A stretch of DNA of 60,000 bases from Bolinopsis microptera (lineage: Eukaryota > Ctenophora > Tentaculata > Lobata > Bolinopsidae), in NCBI RefSeq assembly GCF_026151205.1, contig NC_087072.1, positions 3,679,375-3,739,374 of the forward strand, read 5' to 3'. The position numbers were made by a program, and so were the translations under genes. The notes beneath the pieces were generated by a model. That model was not told the DNA's origin and ran no database searches. It saw only the letters and a program-made list of their open reading frames with translations. Shown here piece after piece: positions 34,201 through 43,343 of the stretch (positions are counted from its first letter, which is position 1; each line of letters begins with the position of its first letter).

Positions 34201-37200
34201 CGAAATAATCCATCTATGGCCGTGATACTGGTTACCGTCTGGTTTCCCAAGGAACTCTCTTCAGCTGTCTCACTTGTCTCCACTCTAGGTCTCACGTTCC
34301 TGGCTGTCGCGCTACTATCAGGTCTTCTGCAGATCGTCTCATGCTCCAATCTAAGCTCCCGACTCTGGAAAAACAAACTACATACCCGACATGGAAAAGA
34401 TCCCCCTCACATACCAAACGATGAGTCACCAAATCATCAGGATGAGTAAGGCAAACTGTACACCACTTACCCTTACCACATGCTTCCACATGTCTCTTAA
34501 AATTCCGTACATACCATTTCTGACACACCGGGCACTGATGACCTGGATCCCTTATCTGTCTGAGGTTTAAATAATAAGAGGTAGTATCTATTCTATCGAA
34601 CACGCCTACACATGCCGCATCCATCACGGCAAGCTCCAGTTGAGCATCAATACTACTCCTCAAGGTAAGATCAATCATCTCCTGTTTAAACTGATGAACG
34701 TACAAGGGACTGGACACATAGCGGATACCATTCGAGGCAGTCACAGTCAAAAGTGCTTTAATAGGATAGTTATCCCGAGCACGCCAAATAGACTTGGAAA
34801 CCTCCGCAAGGGCTGAATCATATTCACCACTGAACTTAAAGTCCGTAGAAGGACCGAAATGACAAGGGCTCTTTGTCATAGCGACCAAAGGGGAAATATC
34901 TGACAATCGGTTGTTTCAAGATTTGATAATTCAAGCAGCGAATTCAATCAAATAAGCAAATAGATAATGTCAACTGCAAAATTTTTGGTTTATATAACGA
35001 TCACATCCTCTATCAGCACCGAATATCCAGTATCAATTAACACCCTGCACGGATGTTAATTGAAGTGTTAATTGATATCCCGATCGGCTTGTCAGACTAC
35101 CGGTCATGTCCTCATGTAATTAGTTCCGGGGCCAGAGTGAAAAAATATCGACTAGTCTTCCTGATTGGCTTGTCAGACTGCCAGTCATATCTTCAAGTGA
35201 AACTATTTTACTTATCTAGAGCACAGCACAGACATTATTAGGAATATAATTGCACACAGCTAAAGTTTGCTAGGGTTACTACACCCGGACAGCTCACTCA
35301 ATCCAGCTACCTAGTATAAATTTCAAGGCCACACTTCCTGCACATATCCTATATAACCCGGAACTATACAGCAAATATTTTGAGAATATACTTTCCCATT
35401 CTAGCTAGGGTTGACTAGGGTTACTACACCCGGAAAGCTCACTCAATCCAGCTACCTAGTATAAATTTCAAGGCCACACTTCCTGCACATATCCTATATA
35501 ACCTGGAACTATACAGCAAATATTTTGAGAATATACATTCCCATTCTAGCTAGGGTTGACTAGGGTTACCACACCCGGAAAGCTCACTCAATCCAGCTAC
35601 CTAGGGTTAACCCGGAAACTAATACACCCTTTTTTACACACAAATTTATATGTCAGATTTTCAAACCGCCCTATTTCCGCCTGAAATCCACTGTTCTCGA
35701 AATGAGTCTGGCCCGGCATAGTCATACTACTATTACAGCTGCCTCGAGATCTTATCTAGGGCACTAATGCATTAGTACTAAAACACTAGAACTGTAATTC
35801 TAGAACTTCAGATTAAGATTACTTGACTGAATGGCAGGGTTCGAGATTCGACTCTAAAACTCTCAGTTTAGGAGTGATTAGTAGATGCATGATGTGCGAA
35901 AACTCCAACTAGACAAGGATCATGCTTAATCAAAGTGTTCCTCGACTTGAACTTAAGTCTCGTAAGCCCAAACTGGAGTTTGGGCCACTGAATCGAATAC
36001 AACCTGATATTAATTTTAGGATTTCGGGAAATTCATTCAGATTTTTATTCTTTGGTTTTTCAATTGTGCTACGAATCCGAGTTTGAGTTGATAACACCGA
36101 ATTTCCTGTTTGACTCTCAAAGAGAGGAACCAAGGCGTAGGTTCCTCTTTTTGGCTCTGAGATCCAACTTTAAGATCGGACTTCGGAGATCATTGCGTCG
36201 GAGATCATGTAAGTGTAACATCAGTACCGGAGATCAGACTTTTTTGCTTGATATTGGACCTATAAATCTAATGATATATTCGAAACAGCACGGGATTTAA
36301 CCAAGGTTAATTTAGATAAGATATACCAGCTTTCGGGGTTACAAGACCCCACGAAAGGCAGGCAGAGCATCCTAAATCCTCATGCTATCCTCACGTTGAC
36401 CATCTAGGTCCATACCCCAGCCTCTCATTAGAAAACAGCTACTAGGCCCGATATCCGTCCCTTGTCCCGTAGTACTAGTGCCCCGTAAGTAAGAGATCGT
36501 TCAGATTTTGGTCATTTAGACCCCCTCCCCGCTCTAAAATCCACTTTAGCACTTTACCCAAAGCTGGAAAAATTTCACATGTGAAACCTAAATAGCTAAA
36601 TCAGCATCTCGAGACCTTCTATTATATAAACCCCGTGATCCTACTATAAGCTTATAACTTATAAGGCATTGCATGCCGAAATTAAGATCCACCTCAACTG
36701 GTGATATGAACCTGGTATGTTACCTGAATGCCCTCAGTCAAATCTCGAACCCTGCTAATGCTATTCTGCCAAGTAACTTTAATATGAGGTTCTAGAATTA
36801 CAGTTCTAATGTTCTTAGTTAGTGCCCATGCCCCAGATAAGATCTCGAGGCAGCTGTAATAACAGAAGAACTAGCCAGTCACCACTTGATTAAAAAACGA
36901 GGGTATGACACGCATTATCATACAATGGGAAAATCTATGCGACAAAGAAAAGAATATGGGGTCATTCTGAAGTGAGAACCAAACCACTGCGGTATTATAG
37001 GAAATTAACTAAATTAAACTGCGGCCAACAGATCTCAATCCAGGGATTACAGATCAATATTGGTCGAGGCACTTAAAGTGGGGTACTGGTCAGCTGTCAA
37101 GCAACAATCTGGCCCGGATCCAGTGCCGATTTATTTTAGGTGCGGTATTCTTGGTACATATATCATGGTTTCATGGCATGGATAAATAAAAAGTTTGAAA

Positions 37201-39738
37201 TTGAATTTTGGTCAACAACGTTAATGTGGCTCTAGCTATGTGTTGGTTCAGCCGAATTAATTATTATGTTTAATCAAGTTTATTTTTCTCGTTAGTTGTC
37301 ATCCGACCAAACATTAAGCAACTTATATTGCAGTACCATTCATCAATTTGTATATCAAAATATGTCATTGTAATTTTGCATGGCTGAAATGTAACGCTTG
37401 ATTTATATATATAATGATTAATTGAATTTTCAAATAAAAAAAAAACACATTTTATTTAAATTGGTGCCAAGGAAAAATTGTTGGGGTTGTCACAAATCAT
37501 GTAGTAGTTATTTACTAATGACTCCTAAAGTGAGCGTTTTTGAGTATATGATGTACATGAGTCGGCAATTGCGAACAATTTGCTGTTAGCAGCCGATCCT
37601 TTGACCTTAAGAAACCGTAATTTTGAAAAATTGCCCTTTCGTAAGACACAACTATGCTGCTGTCCTGGCCCATTAAAGCATTAAGAGAGATGCCCAATAA
37701 AGTAGATCATTCTCCAATTTTTGTAGGTGTTTCTGGACACAAAGTGAGTCATCTTACATCTTGTGACAAATGCTATGTTCCTCATGAATCTTCTTTAAGA
37801 CCTTTTTAGTTAACAGTCCAATAGCCCATTTGTGAATACTGTCTTGTTCGCTCGGCAAAAATTCGTTTTTCAGCCACATTTCCGAAAGTAAGCCTTTTAG
37901 GGTATATGTTGCTTCATAAGTTGTATATAAATGTGGCCATTATGTACATTTTAGTGTATCAGAATAGTCTCTGCAACCTTCCTAGGCGAAAGTGCCAAAA
38001 ATCACGGAAAATATGAACTGCTTCAAGCCAAAAACCGTTTTTCGGCCATATTTCCGAAACGAAGCATTTTAAGGTATATGTTGCTTCATAAGTTGTATAT
38101 AAATGTGGCTATTAGGCACATTTTAGTGTATCGAAATAGTCTTTAAAACCTTCCTGGGCTGAAATACAAAAATTCGATTGACCGCGAAACCCTGAAAAGG
38201 GGTTTGGCCGAAAACGCCCTCATTGCATTTATTTCAAAAATGCAATGAAGTCCAAATGTTTTAAGAATCATCTAGAGAGGTGATAACCGTTGAGAAATCG
38301 CTTTTAACACGAAAAGCTAACGAGATAGCCTTTTAGAACGGTTGGGATCCGACTATTACAAATCAGTGGTGTACGAAAAAAGACAAATTGCGAGTCTGGT
38401 GAGCAGAAGTGATGACAACCGCCGACAATTCAAGTTTGTTCAAAATTGAAATTGCCGCCGCGCGGCGGTCACCACAGTTCAACCATTCGGCTTTTGCGCC
38501 TTCCTGCAAATGCTATCGCATTTTGGGTGTGGGCTCCGACATACGGTGTGAACACAGTATACCAACCTATCAAGGGCATACTCTCGTAGTAGCTAGAGTC
38601 TAAACAACCAGGAACCCTTGGCAGATGTTCACTAGAGCGCCTTTTCATTTGAGGCACAGAGGGGCTCTTTTCTTTTAGAGCTAAGTAGGAGTCACTCAGT
38701 CCCCTTTTGTTGGACCCGGGGCCGTCAGTTTCGTCGTCACTTTCTGGCAATGCTTCTATGTTGTCCTAAGAGATAGAGGTTGTAACTTTAAGGTTGTAAC
38801 TTTAAGTTCTACAAAATCAATATGAAAGAACGCTTTTTCTAGATTTTCAAAGAAGAAAATTAAGTTTGAAATTTAATAAGTAAGTATGAAGTAGTAAGTA
38901 TGAAACACTCATACAGCAAGAGTCCAAACAGGTTTATGCCATACCTCATCAAACATAATCCCAGGAGGAGTTTCATCCATAAGGTTCAGACTTCTTACAC
39001 TCTTCTTAGGTTTATGAGATACTCCGAAACTCTGCGGTTAACAAAGGCAGTAAAGAAGTGGAGAATAGTTACAGGAGAGTAAGCAGTTTCTTGTCTAATG
39101 CACCAAGAATAAGGTAGCTAGCAGAGTAAAATACTGAGTCTATAAAAACTTACACATTCGTTAATACCACTGTCGTTGCACAATGAAATAGACAAGTTGT
39201 TTAAGGCAAAACGTTCAGGACCCCCCTCATCGGAGGTGGTGCGATTCCGGTTCCGAGTAACACATTTGTTTTGGAGTCCAGTAGGCCCAAATGTTAGGGG
39301 ACTGGCAGTAAACATGGACGTGGCTGCGAGTAGAGAGCGCATTCTTAGCGGCGTAGAGGACACTCTGAAAATAAAAGATCTCGTTCATAGGTCAGATTGT
39401 GGAATCAGCGTACAACCATATGAGTAGATTGGATATTAATAATATTACGGTGACATAATCAAAGAAAGTCACGTTGATCATGAAATAAAATGGAGATCTA
39501 AATAAATCAATATACTTGCCCTACAATAGGAGAACTTGAAAGAATGTTATCTTCAGGGAAAGGAAATGAAAAGCGTTTGGGTTGTCTGAAAATATGGTTG
39601 ACCCCAGGAAGTGGCTCATCCTCCCCATCTGATCCGTGCTCAAACGCTAGCTCAGATTCTGAATCAGGTTGTTGCTGTGGTTGAGGATCACATTCGTCTG
39701 ATTCGAACCCAGGACACACTTCCATTTCATCTTTCATC
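19245..39738 (-). CDS. CDC25: CDC25 dual-specificity phosphatase, with a 17.9-kb intron
   Basis: Exons read on the minus strand: 39738-39516, 39364-39154, 39031-38945, 38765-38567, 20657-20507, 20351-20240, 20141-19998, 19836-19722 and 19318-19245 (TAA). The catalytic rhodanese-type domain is unmistakable: [20 protein letters not shown], then [15 protein letters not shown], the active site [10 protein letters not shown] (HCX5R intact), [12 protein letters not shown], and a basic tail ending SSRQLQMP. The junction across the huge intron joins ESMPLIG to DNSREYLLP in phase, matching the (E)LIGD...LLP segment of animal CDC25. The N-terminal exons are Ser/Pro-rich and acidic, as in regulatory regions. 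CDC25 activates CDK1 at mitotic entry. The phase between the first two listed exons does not fit, so a small exon or different boundary is missing; the true start may lie upstream of ATG 39737. Confidence 0.88.
22205..22545. repeat. ~140-bp tandem repeat, left arm
   Basis: About 2.5 copies of a unit starting TAGCTGGATTGAGTGAGCTT and containing GTTATATAGGATATGTGCAG and short CCCTAG repeats. Mirrored at 35255-35610. Confidence 0.8.
22863..23630 (+). CDS. Zinc-finger protein of the palindromic element (left, intact frame)
   Basis: The frame is open from 22863, but the first ATG is at 22932 (MTKSPCHFG), so 233 codons are likely unless an upstream exon supplies the start. The first ~110 residues are a globular region without a motif I know (…[18 protein letters not shown]…). 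Three C2HC-type fingers follow: [37 protein letters not shown] and [21 protein letters not shown], with C-x2-C then H-x4/5-C spacing. It ends in a short Ser/Thr-rich tail. In related elements a finger module of this kind lies at the N-terminus of or beside the DNA polymerase. It may bind the element's repeats (inference). The right-arm copy is frameshifted. Confidence 0.7.
   Translation: MNSLLELSNLETTDCQIISPLVAMTKSPCHFGPSTDFKFSGEYDSALAEVSKSIWRARDNYPIKALLTVTASNGIRYVSSPLYVHQFKQEMIDLTLRSSIDAQLELAVMDAACVGVFDRIDTTSYYLNLRQIRDPGHQCPVCQKWYVRNFKRHVEACGKGKWCTVCLTHPDDLVTHRLVCEGDLFPCRVCSLFFQSRELRLEHETICRRPDSSATARNVRPRVETSGTAEESSLGNQTVTSITAIDGLFRTEYFN
23631..23880. repeat. 31-bp iteron array 1 (left arm)
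   Basis: Repeats of GAATATTTTATCTGATAAAT + TAATTCCGCCG with period 31. Each junction TTCCGCCGGAA is a near-palindrome; variants TTCCGTCGGAA and TTCCACAGGAA occur. Mirrored at 33955-34200. Confidence 0.9.
24060..24260 (+). pseudogene. Polymerase N-terminal fragment between iteron arrays (left)
   Basis: A 66-codon frame ([14 protein letters not shown]... then [15 protein letters not shown]) bounded on both sides by 31-bp iterons; the last codons run into an iteron. Its pattern (G.K..L.L.V followed by a partly conserved motif 15-20 residues later) resembles the N-terminal part of PF03175-type polymerases that precedes the Cys-rich and exonuclease regions. Mirrored at 33551-33751 without change. 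Could be an exon if the iterons are intronic. Confidence 0.5.
24261..24600. repeat. 31-bp iteron array 2 (left arm)
   Basis: Same unit as the array at 23631-23880, interleaved with blocks reading AATTAAAGGCAATTGTGAAC and AAATAAAGGTAAATGCGAAT. Mirrored at 33205-33550. Confidence 0.9.
24630..26600 (+). pseudogene. PolB-type DNA polymerase relic, left-arm copy
   Basis: Order of recognisable blocks: a Cys/His cluster ending DHCHYT near 24660-24700 (like the endonuclease-VII-type knuckle of these polymerases); exonuclease-like [12 protein letters not shown] near 24765; motif [14 protein letters not shown] near 25515; motif [16 protein letters not shown] near 26030; motif C ITDTDSF near 26320; C-terminal [12 protein letters not shown] near 26440. 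Breaks: a frame change near 24705, in-frame TGA codons at 25334-25336 and 25373-25375, a frameshift at an A6 run near 25695, further shifts at 25795-25900 and a shift near 26455. The gene cannot give a full-length protein. I describe the breaks only and do not reconstruct it. Confidence 0.82.
27060..27460. repeat. 31-bp iteron array 3 (left arm, inner)
   Basis: The same unit in inverted orientation relative to arrays 1 and 2 (CGGCGGAATTAATTTATCAG). Mirrored at about 30380-30780. Confidence 0.9.
27652..27889 (-). pseudogene. Small unknown frame, left-arm copy (frameshifted)
   Basis: Mirror of the 81-codon frame at 29936-30181. This copy differs near its C-terminus (a one-base difference at the run of G before AACCC), so the two arms give different ends. 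No family recognised. It reads outward from the centre, opposite to the polymerase. Confidence 0.4.
28090..28479 (+). CDS. Single-copy 129-aa protein at the centre of the palindrome
   Basis: ATG at 28090, TGA at 28477-28479; the longest frame that is not mirrored. A helical, charged protein: [16 protein letters not shown] at the N-terminus, then [37 protein letters not shown] and a lysine-rich C-terminal helix ending [10 protein letters not shown]. The G.IP.T..Q motif after a leucine-rich helix reminds me of a small uncharacterised protein often seen in Polinton/adinto-type elements; this is from memory and low confidence. Its last ~70 bp are tandemly repeated just downstream (28484-28550), leaving the stop intact. 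Confidence 0.5.
   Translation: MKKQFDMFSKIEEQLNESTDDGDVAMTKINQAVINSVTITQFNEIRTLIEDGKLSRILSNRKHIDDLRRLFLELTYGVIPITQPQRIALSEDERTMVKSLVNKVRIYIKRNKLSFLHLFDIINDSLWNS
28555..28760. repeat. 31-bp iteron array, centre
   Basis: Iterons mostly of the TTCCACAGGAATAA variant with AATTAAAGGCAATTGTGA blocks. Together with 28760-29745 it forms a third, partial, minus-oriented copy of the arm's inner half. Confidence 0.8.
29050..29745 (-). pseudogene. PolB-type polymerase C-terminal relic, third copy at the centre
   Basis: Minus-strand homologue of the 26030-26600 region: [18 protein letters not shown], motif C region FTDTDGF (the usual Ser of DTDS is Gly here) and [19 protein letters not shown], continuing through a frame change near 29600 to the GKSMESVR block. 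It is in frame across the place where the two arm copies break after VPG, so it diverged separately. It ends at 29745, where the right arm begins. Confidence 0.75.
29936..30181 (+). CDS. Small unknown frame, right-arm copy (81 codons)
   Basis: Open frame without an ATG at its start (begins at a TTG after a possible TCTCTAG acceptor), reading [30 protein letters not shown] and ending NVLETEM. Likely an exon or a remnant; no family recognised. Mirror copy at 27652-27889 is frameshifted. Confidence 0.35.
   Translation: MASFTPWQTIRYFAQGHVAYKFLSTILPYADIYDIQDISNHTFPKQLPTAWCGISHNPRYCSLAKLWNIVNFIHNVLETEM
30380..30790. repeat. 31-bp iteron array 3 (right arm, inner)
   Basis: Mirror of 27060-27460, with the same 31-bp unit and TTCCGCCGGAA junctions. 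Confidence 0.9.
31230..33170 (-). pseudogene. PolB-type DNA polymerase relic, right-arm copy
   Basis: Mirror of 24630-26600 and broken in the same places: the TGA pair at the APGLT block and the A6 frameshift after the motif A exon are shared. Extra lesions are private to this arm, including a 2-bp insertion near 32460, frameshifts around 32510-32530, near 32650 and 32830, and small losses near 31265, 31400 and 31505. Motif C and motif A blocks are still readable. No functional product is expected. Confidence 0.82.
33205..33550. repeat. 31-bp iteron array 2 (right arm)
   Basis: Mirror of 24261-24600. Confidence 0.9.
33551..33751 (-). pseudogene. Polymerase N-terminal fragment between iteron arrays (right)
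   Basis: Same 66-codon frame as at 24060-24260, unchanged at the protein level, again flanked by iterons. Preservation of this frame while the neighbouring polymerase blocks drifted is notable. Confidence 0.5.
33955..34200. repeat. 31-bp iteron array 1 (right arm)
   Basis: Mirror of 23631-23880. Confidence 0.9.
34182..34947 (-). pseudogene. Zinc-finger gene, right-arm copy (frameshifted)
   Basis: Mirror of 22863-23630. The first two fingers are intact, but a 1-nt loss in the C run near 34400 (LFHVGYVV... instead of LFPCRVC) shifts frame in the third finger and destroys its first Cys pair. The tail frame resumes at about 34376. The left copy is therefore the better preserved one. Confidence 0.75.
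35255..35610. repeat. ~140-bp tandem repeat, right arm
   Basis: Mirror of 22205-22545, about 2.5 copies, complementary sequence. Confidence 0.8.
35731..36866. repeat. Right-arm-only segment flanked by inverted copies of a ~157-bp block
   Basis: 35731-35887 repeats left-arm block 21924-22079 in the same orientation, contrary to the mirror rule. The expected mirrored, more diverged copy is at 36729-36866. Between them lies ~840 bp without counterpart in the left arm, including a hairpin AGAGGAACCAAGGCGTAGGT...TTCCTCTTT near 36120-36150 and a GATCGTTCAGATTTTGGTCA fragment shared with 7570-7630. Confidence 0.7.
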
Positions 39739-41199
39739 CTAAAACAAGTCAGAAACTATTTAGTTAAAATGAATCCAGATATATATATATATATATATGT
39801 TTGAGCTAATACTAGGGGAACACATTTATTATCTACCACCATCACTTAAAATGTGTTACACAGTGTAAAGGTTTAAAATTGGTTTAAAGACATACTTATT
39901 CAATTTGTCACAGTATGATTTGGAGAAGCTATATTATTAGGCCGTGTGATCAGTTAAATGCGTGTATTTAAGGATATTATATATGTATTATATTTGCTGA
40001 TATGCAATTTTTAGTGTTAAACTGATAGTTTTGCTTTTTCGGTCTTTTAATTGATTCTTAGTATTTGGGCATCTATGCAGTTCTTTTCGCACTACTGAGT
40101 ATGAGTGTCACTTAATTAATAGTGGTTTAAACTTATTATTATCATTTTAGAGCACGAGAGCAATAATTTTATTTGCTTGCAGCACCAACCAATTTCAAAA
40201 CTTCCCAGTTTAAAATTTATAGCTTAACTTATTCTCCCAGTGACCGAAAATAGCGAATCCACAAGAGAAACTACTAATTGCTAACATAATTTTACCAGCA
40301 ATAAAGATTTACCAGAATAATGGGTACAGTAACATTAGAATTGCTTACACTTACAGCAATTAATATAAGGGATATCTTGGTAATTCCTCCAAATTCCCAG
40401 AACACTGACTATAGTCGACTATAATAGTTTGCACGTAAATATCATGCGGTCGGCTGGCTTGGATTACATTAATTTCATAATTGCGCGGCCAATTTTTATG
40501 GTTTTAAGATATAAATGCGTTTGCAGTTGTAACTATACTTATATTACAGCCTCTATTACAGACCACTTCTTGCACTGAGTCCCCAGAAATATCTGCAGAC
40601 CACTTTATTTTGTTTAAATTTTGTACGGTGCTGTGCTCTCCTTATTAATCGTATACTCGCATAACAAACAGCCCCCTTTACATAATATGCTAGTTCAAAA
40701 TGTAATAACGCCACGTTATTACAATCATTAGCCATGTTGGATAATTAATGAACCGACGGTTGAGTGAGCTTTAGTTGAAACAGGCACCTGGGGCCAAGGT
40801 TGTACAATGTACAGTAAATTAAAACCGCCTCTATATCTTTACAGCACTGTCGTGTAATATTAAACAAAACGTACATTAAGTGCACTATACAGTGAGTACC
40901 CCGCGCCACCAGCCACATGGTTTAATCTCATCGCCCATAACACCACCACATGAAAGTGGCGGGCCTCTAAAACATATTCCCTTTGTTTGTATCGTGTGTG
41001 TGTGGAGGTGAGTAGAGTTGTATATATGTTATATTTGTGCGAACTTAGCTCCGTTTGACAAGAGTACATTAGCAGGCTATAATATTTCAACCAGTTACAG
41101 CGAGGGAGACAAAACACCTGTGGCTGACACCCAGGCACCAGGCGAGGGAGGCTTGGTTGTTAATAGCAGTAAAGATATTTAATATTTTGTTTGGCTCAG
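39739..41199. other. Intergenic region between CDC25 and the coiled-coil gene (divergent)
   Basis: AT-rich, includes (AT)n at 39779-39798. The two flanking genes are transcribed away from each other, so promoters and 5' exons of both are expected here; none can be placed with confidence. Confidence 0.5.
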
Positions 41200-43194
41200 C
41201 TTGGTTTACTTTGTGATATGGTTGTTGAGGCTGGTTTGGTTATTGAGGATGCTAAAAGCGGACAAAGCAATGCTACGATTCTTCAGCAGCTGGTTGTGCT
41301 GGTTCTGGAAAAGACTCAGAACTTGGAACTGATCCAGGCGACCTATGAGAGGGATATGGATGTTATGCGACAGAAATTAAACGATCACGAAACAACTATC
41401 ACACTTTTGTCAGAGCAAGTAGAGGAGCTGTTTGCGCGGCTCGGTGGTCGGGCTAAAACAGAACCATCACAATTAGTGACGTCATTAACAGAAGTAACTG
41501 GAACAAGCTCCCAAACCTCAGAAGAACCAATATCACCAGGTCTGTCGTCATCACTTCAAGATGTGTTTAATCAGCTAGAGTTTCTTAATGACAAATCAAA
41601 TAAATTGGAATCAATCAGCTCTTTTAGTGACGAGAAACACTCATCTAGTCTTCATAGCCTACATTTCAACGAGGATGATCTAAACAGGTACGAAATAACA
41701 ATGTTATTATTTAATGTAAATTGTCTCAAAATAGCAAGTTTTAACGTTGGTACTTTAGTATGTTATGTAGGAAAACCTCGATTAATAGCTGTTTTTGGGA
41801 AATCAAATTGCCACTATAAATCAACTATGCAGGGTTTTAATGTTACTATACAGTATGAGCAGTATGATGATCGATAACTTGTGTAATTTCCCGGTAAATC
41901 GGGATTTAATTGTACGTCAATTGCAATTGAAGGGTCAAGATAAGCTCGAACTGCACAATTAAACGTTAAAACGTTTGTAAATCCGAAAGTTTTGTGTTAG
42001 TTCAGCATAACTGGTGAGTGTGTGATCAAGAGGCATAAACAAACATGTTGGCAAATACTTTTTGGGGTTTCTAAATGCCGATTTAAATGATGAGGATGAC
42101 GCAACCTCCAAACACAAAGATTCCTTTAATACAATCAGTAAAATTGCTACAGTATACCGAATCATATGGACTGAAAGCATAAATATCTTTTCAGAGAGGT
42201 TGAAGCAGAAGAAAATACACTGATGAAACCGACTCCAATTCTAGTCACGACTCTCTCTTATGACACCTCAACCTACAATGATTCCACAAACCTGTCAGAC
42301 TACAACGAGGAAGAAATTGAAGATATTTTTGCAGAGGAAGGACTTGTCACCAAATTAGAGAGCACGCCTCCAATGACATCACCCGCCGAGGAAACATCCC
42401 CTCCTACAATAAAATCTATGAAAAAGAAAGGTATCGTGACACAGACCTTGGTAACAAAGATTCCGATAGTGCTTCAAGAAACTTCAAGTGATGAAGATCA
42501 GAGAGAAGAAATTGAGAAAAGAGAAGAGATTGAGGAGCGAAAAGAAATTGAGGAGGGAATAGAAAGAGATGTTGAGCTAGAGCTAGAGGAGGAGGAGGCA
42601 GCGGATGTATTTGATGAAACAAGCCTCCCCAAGATGAATGAAGCAACAAAAGAAAATGAGGCAGCAAGCACTGATTTTAAACTTCAATATCCTTGGACAA
42701 GATCTGACACATTTGATGTGATTCCGGTAGCACAGAGCTCCCAGATAGCAGTTCCAGTAAAACCTAAAAGAGGGGTTGTTTCTCCCTTACAATCACAGAG
42801 GCATCCAACTGAAAGGGATGATACAATTACTGACATTGCACAAACTGACAAGGCTCCTTTGCAACGATTCCCTACAGAAAACACAGAGCAGTCTTCCGAT
42901 CATTCAACTTTTTCTCAAGTGAGCAGCAACAGATCATCGAGTTTTGACTACGAGGTTCAATATATCGTGCCCCAAGTGTCTGAAGCTGATTCTTCGGTTA
43001 AAACTGAGGAAACTGAATCTGTGATAAAAACAATCTATAATGATAAATCAAGCAAGTCAACAGATGATGAAACATTAAGTAAAATAACTAAAGTAGGGGG
43101 CAGAAATTTTAATTTTGAGAATGTAGAAGTTACTGTGAAGGTATCAGAAGCATCCAACTCAGAAAATGAAGATGATATTATCACCCCACAGTAA
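41200..43194 (+). CDS. Coiled-coil/acidic protein of unknown function, at least two exons
   Basis: Exon 41200-41687 follows an acceptor TTTGGCTCAG and ends at CAG|GTACGA; exon 42195-43194 follows CTTTTCAG. The joined codon is AGA and the frame continues (…DDLN-R-EVEAEENTLM…), giving about 495 codons; the first ATG in the exon is at 41218, so an upstream exon may exist. The N-terminal ~100 residues predict an amphipathic helix/coiled coil (TILQQLVVLVLEKTQNLELI; SEQVEELFARLGG). The rest is Ser/Thr-rich and disordered with a strongly acidic E/R block (IEKREEIEERKEIEEG) near the middle. I do not recognise the family. An AATAAA lies 144 bp after the stop. Confidence 0.75.
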
Positions 43195-43337
43195 ACACTG
43201 ACTTAGAGAATCCATGAAGCATTATTTTAAAGCTTATTTACATTTCACATGTTTTGACAATTATTTCCAACTGCAAAGGCCAAGGGGACAGCTAATTTTT
43301 TAGTTCAAGTATTTAAAAAATTGTTTATAAAAACTGA

Positions 43338-43343
43338 AATAAA
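43338..43343 (+). promoter_or_regulatory. Polyadenylation signal AATAAA
   Basis: A canonical hexamer, 144 bp downstream of the TAA of the coiled-coil gene, in the proper orientation. Confidence 0.55.

Larger units (their letters stand above)
20743..38326. mobile_element. 17.6-kb palindromic DNA element with PolB-type polymerase relics, inside CDC25 intron
   Basis: Both ends share the inverted terminal sequence ATCTCGTTAGCTTTTCGTGT (20743 onward; complement ending at 38326). The two arms (20743-28079 and 29745-38326) are mirror copies over nearly their whole length, with small indels and one 1.1-kb difference. Each arm carries, from outside in: repeats, a zinc-finger gene, 31-bp iteron arrays, fragments of a family-B DNA polymerase with the DTDS motif, more iterons and a ~80-codon frame. 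PolB of this PF03175-like kind, together with a C2H2/C2HC finger module, is known from Polinton/Maverick-like and related virus-derived elements. No integrase, capsid or packaging gene is visible and no target duplication was found. Both polymerase copies are broken, so the element is a non-functional relic. Confidence 0.8.
29745..38326 (-). repeat. Right arm of the palindrome
   Basis: Reverse complement of the left arm, from TCTCGTTAAATTTCC outward to the terminal sequence at 38326. It differs by scattered substitutions and indels and by a right-arm-only segment (about 35731-36866). Confidence 0.85.

Noticed and set aside
20743-38326. Palindrome as a pure assembly artefact
   Set aside because: The arms differ by many substitutions, indels, private frameshifts and a 1.1-kb segment, and the centre is asymmetric. 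This favours a real structure, though only long reads can settle it.
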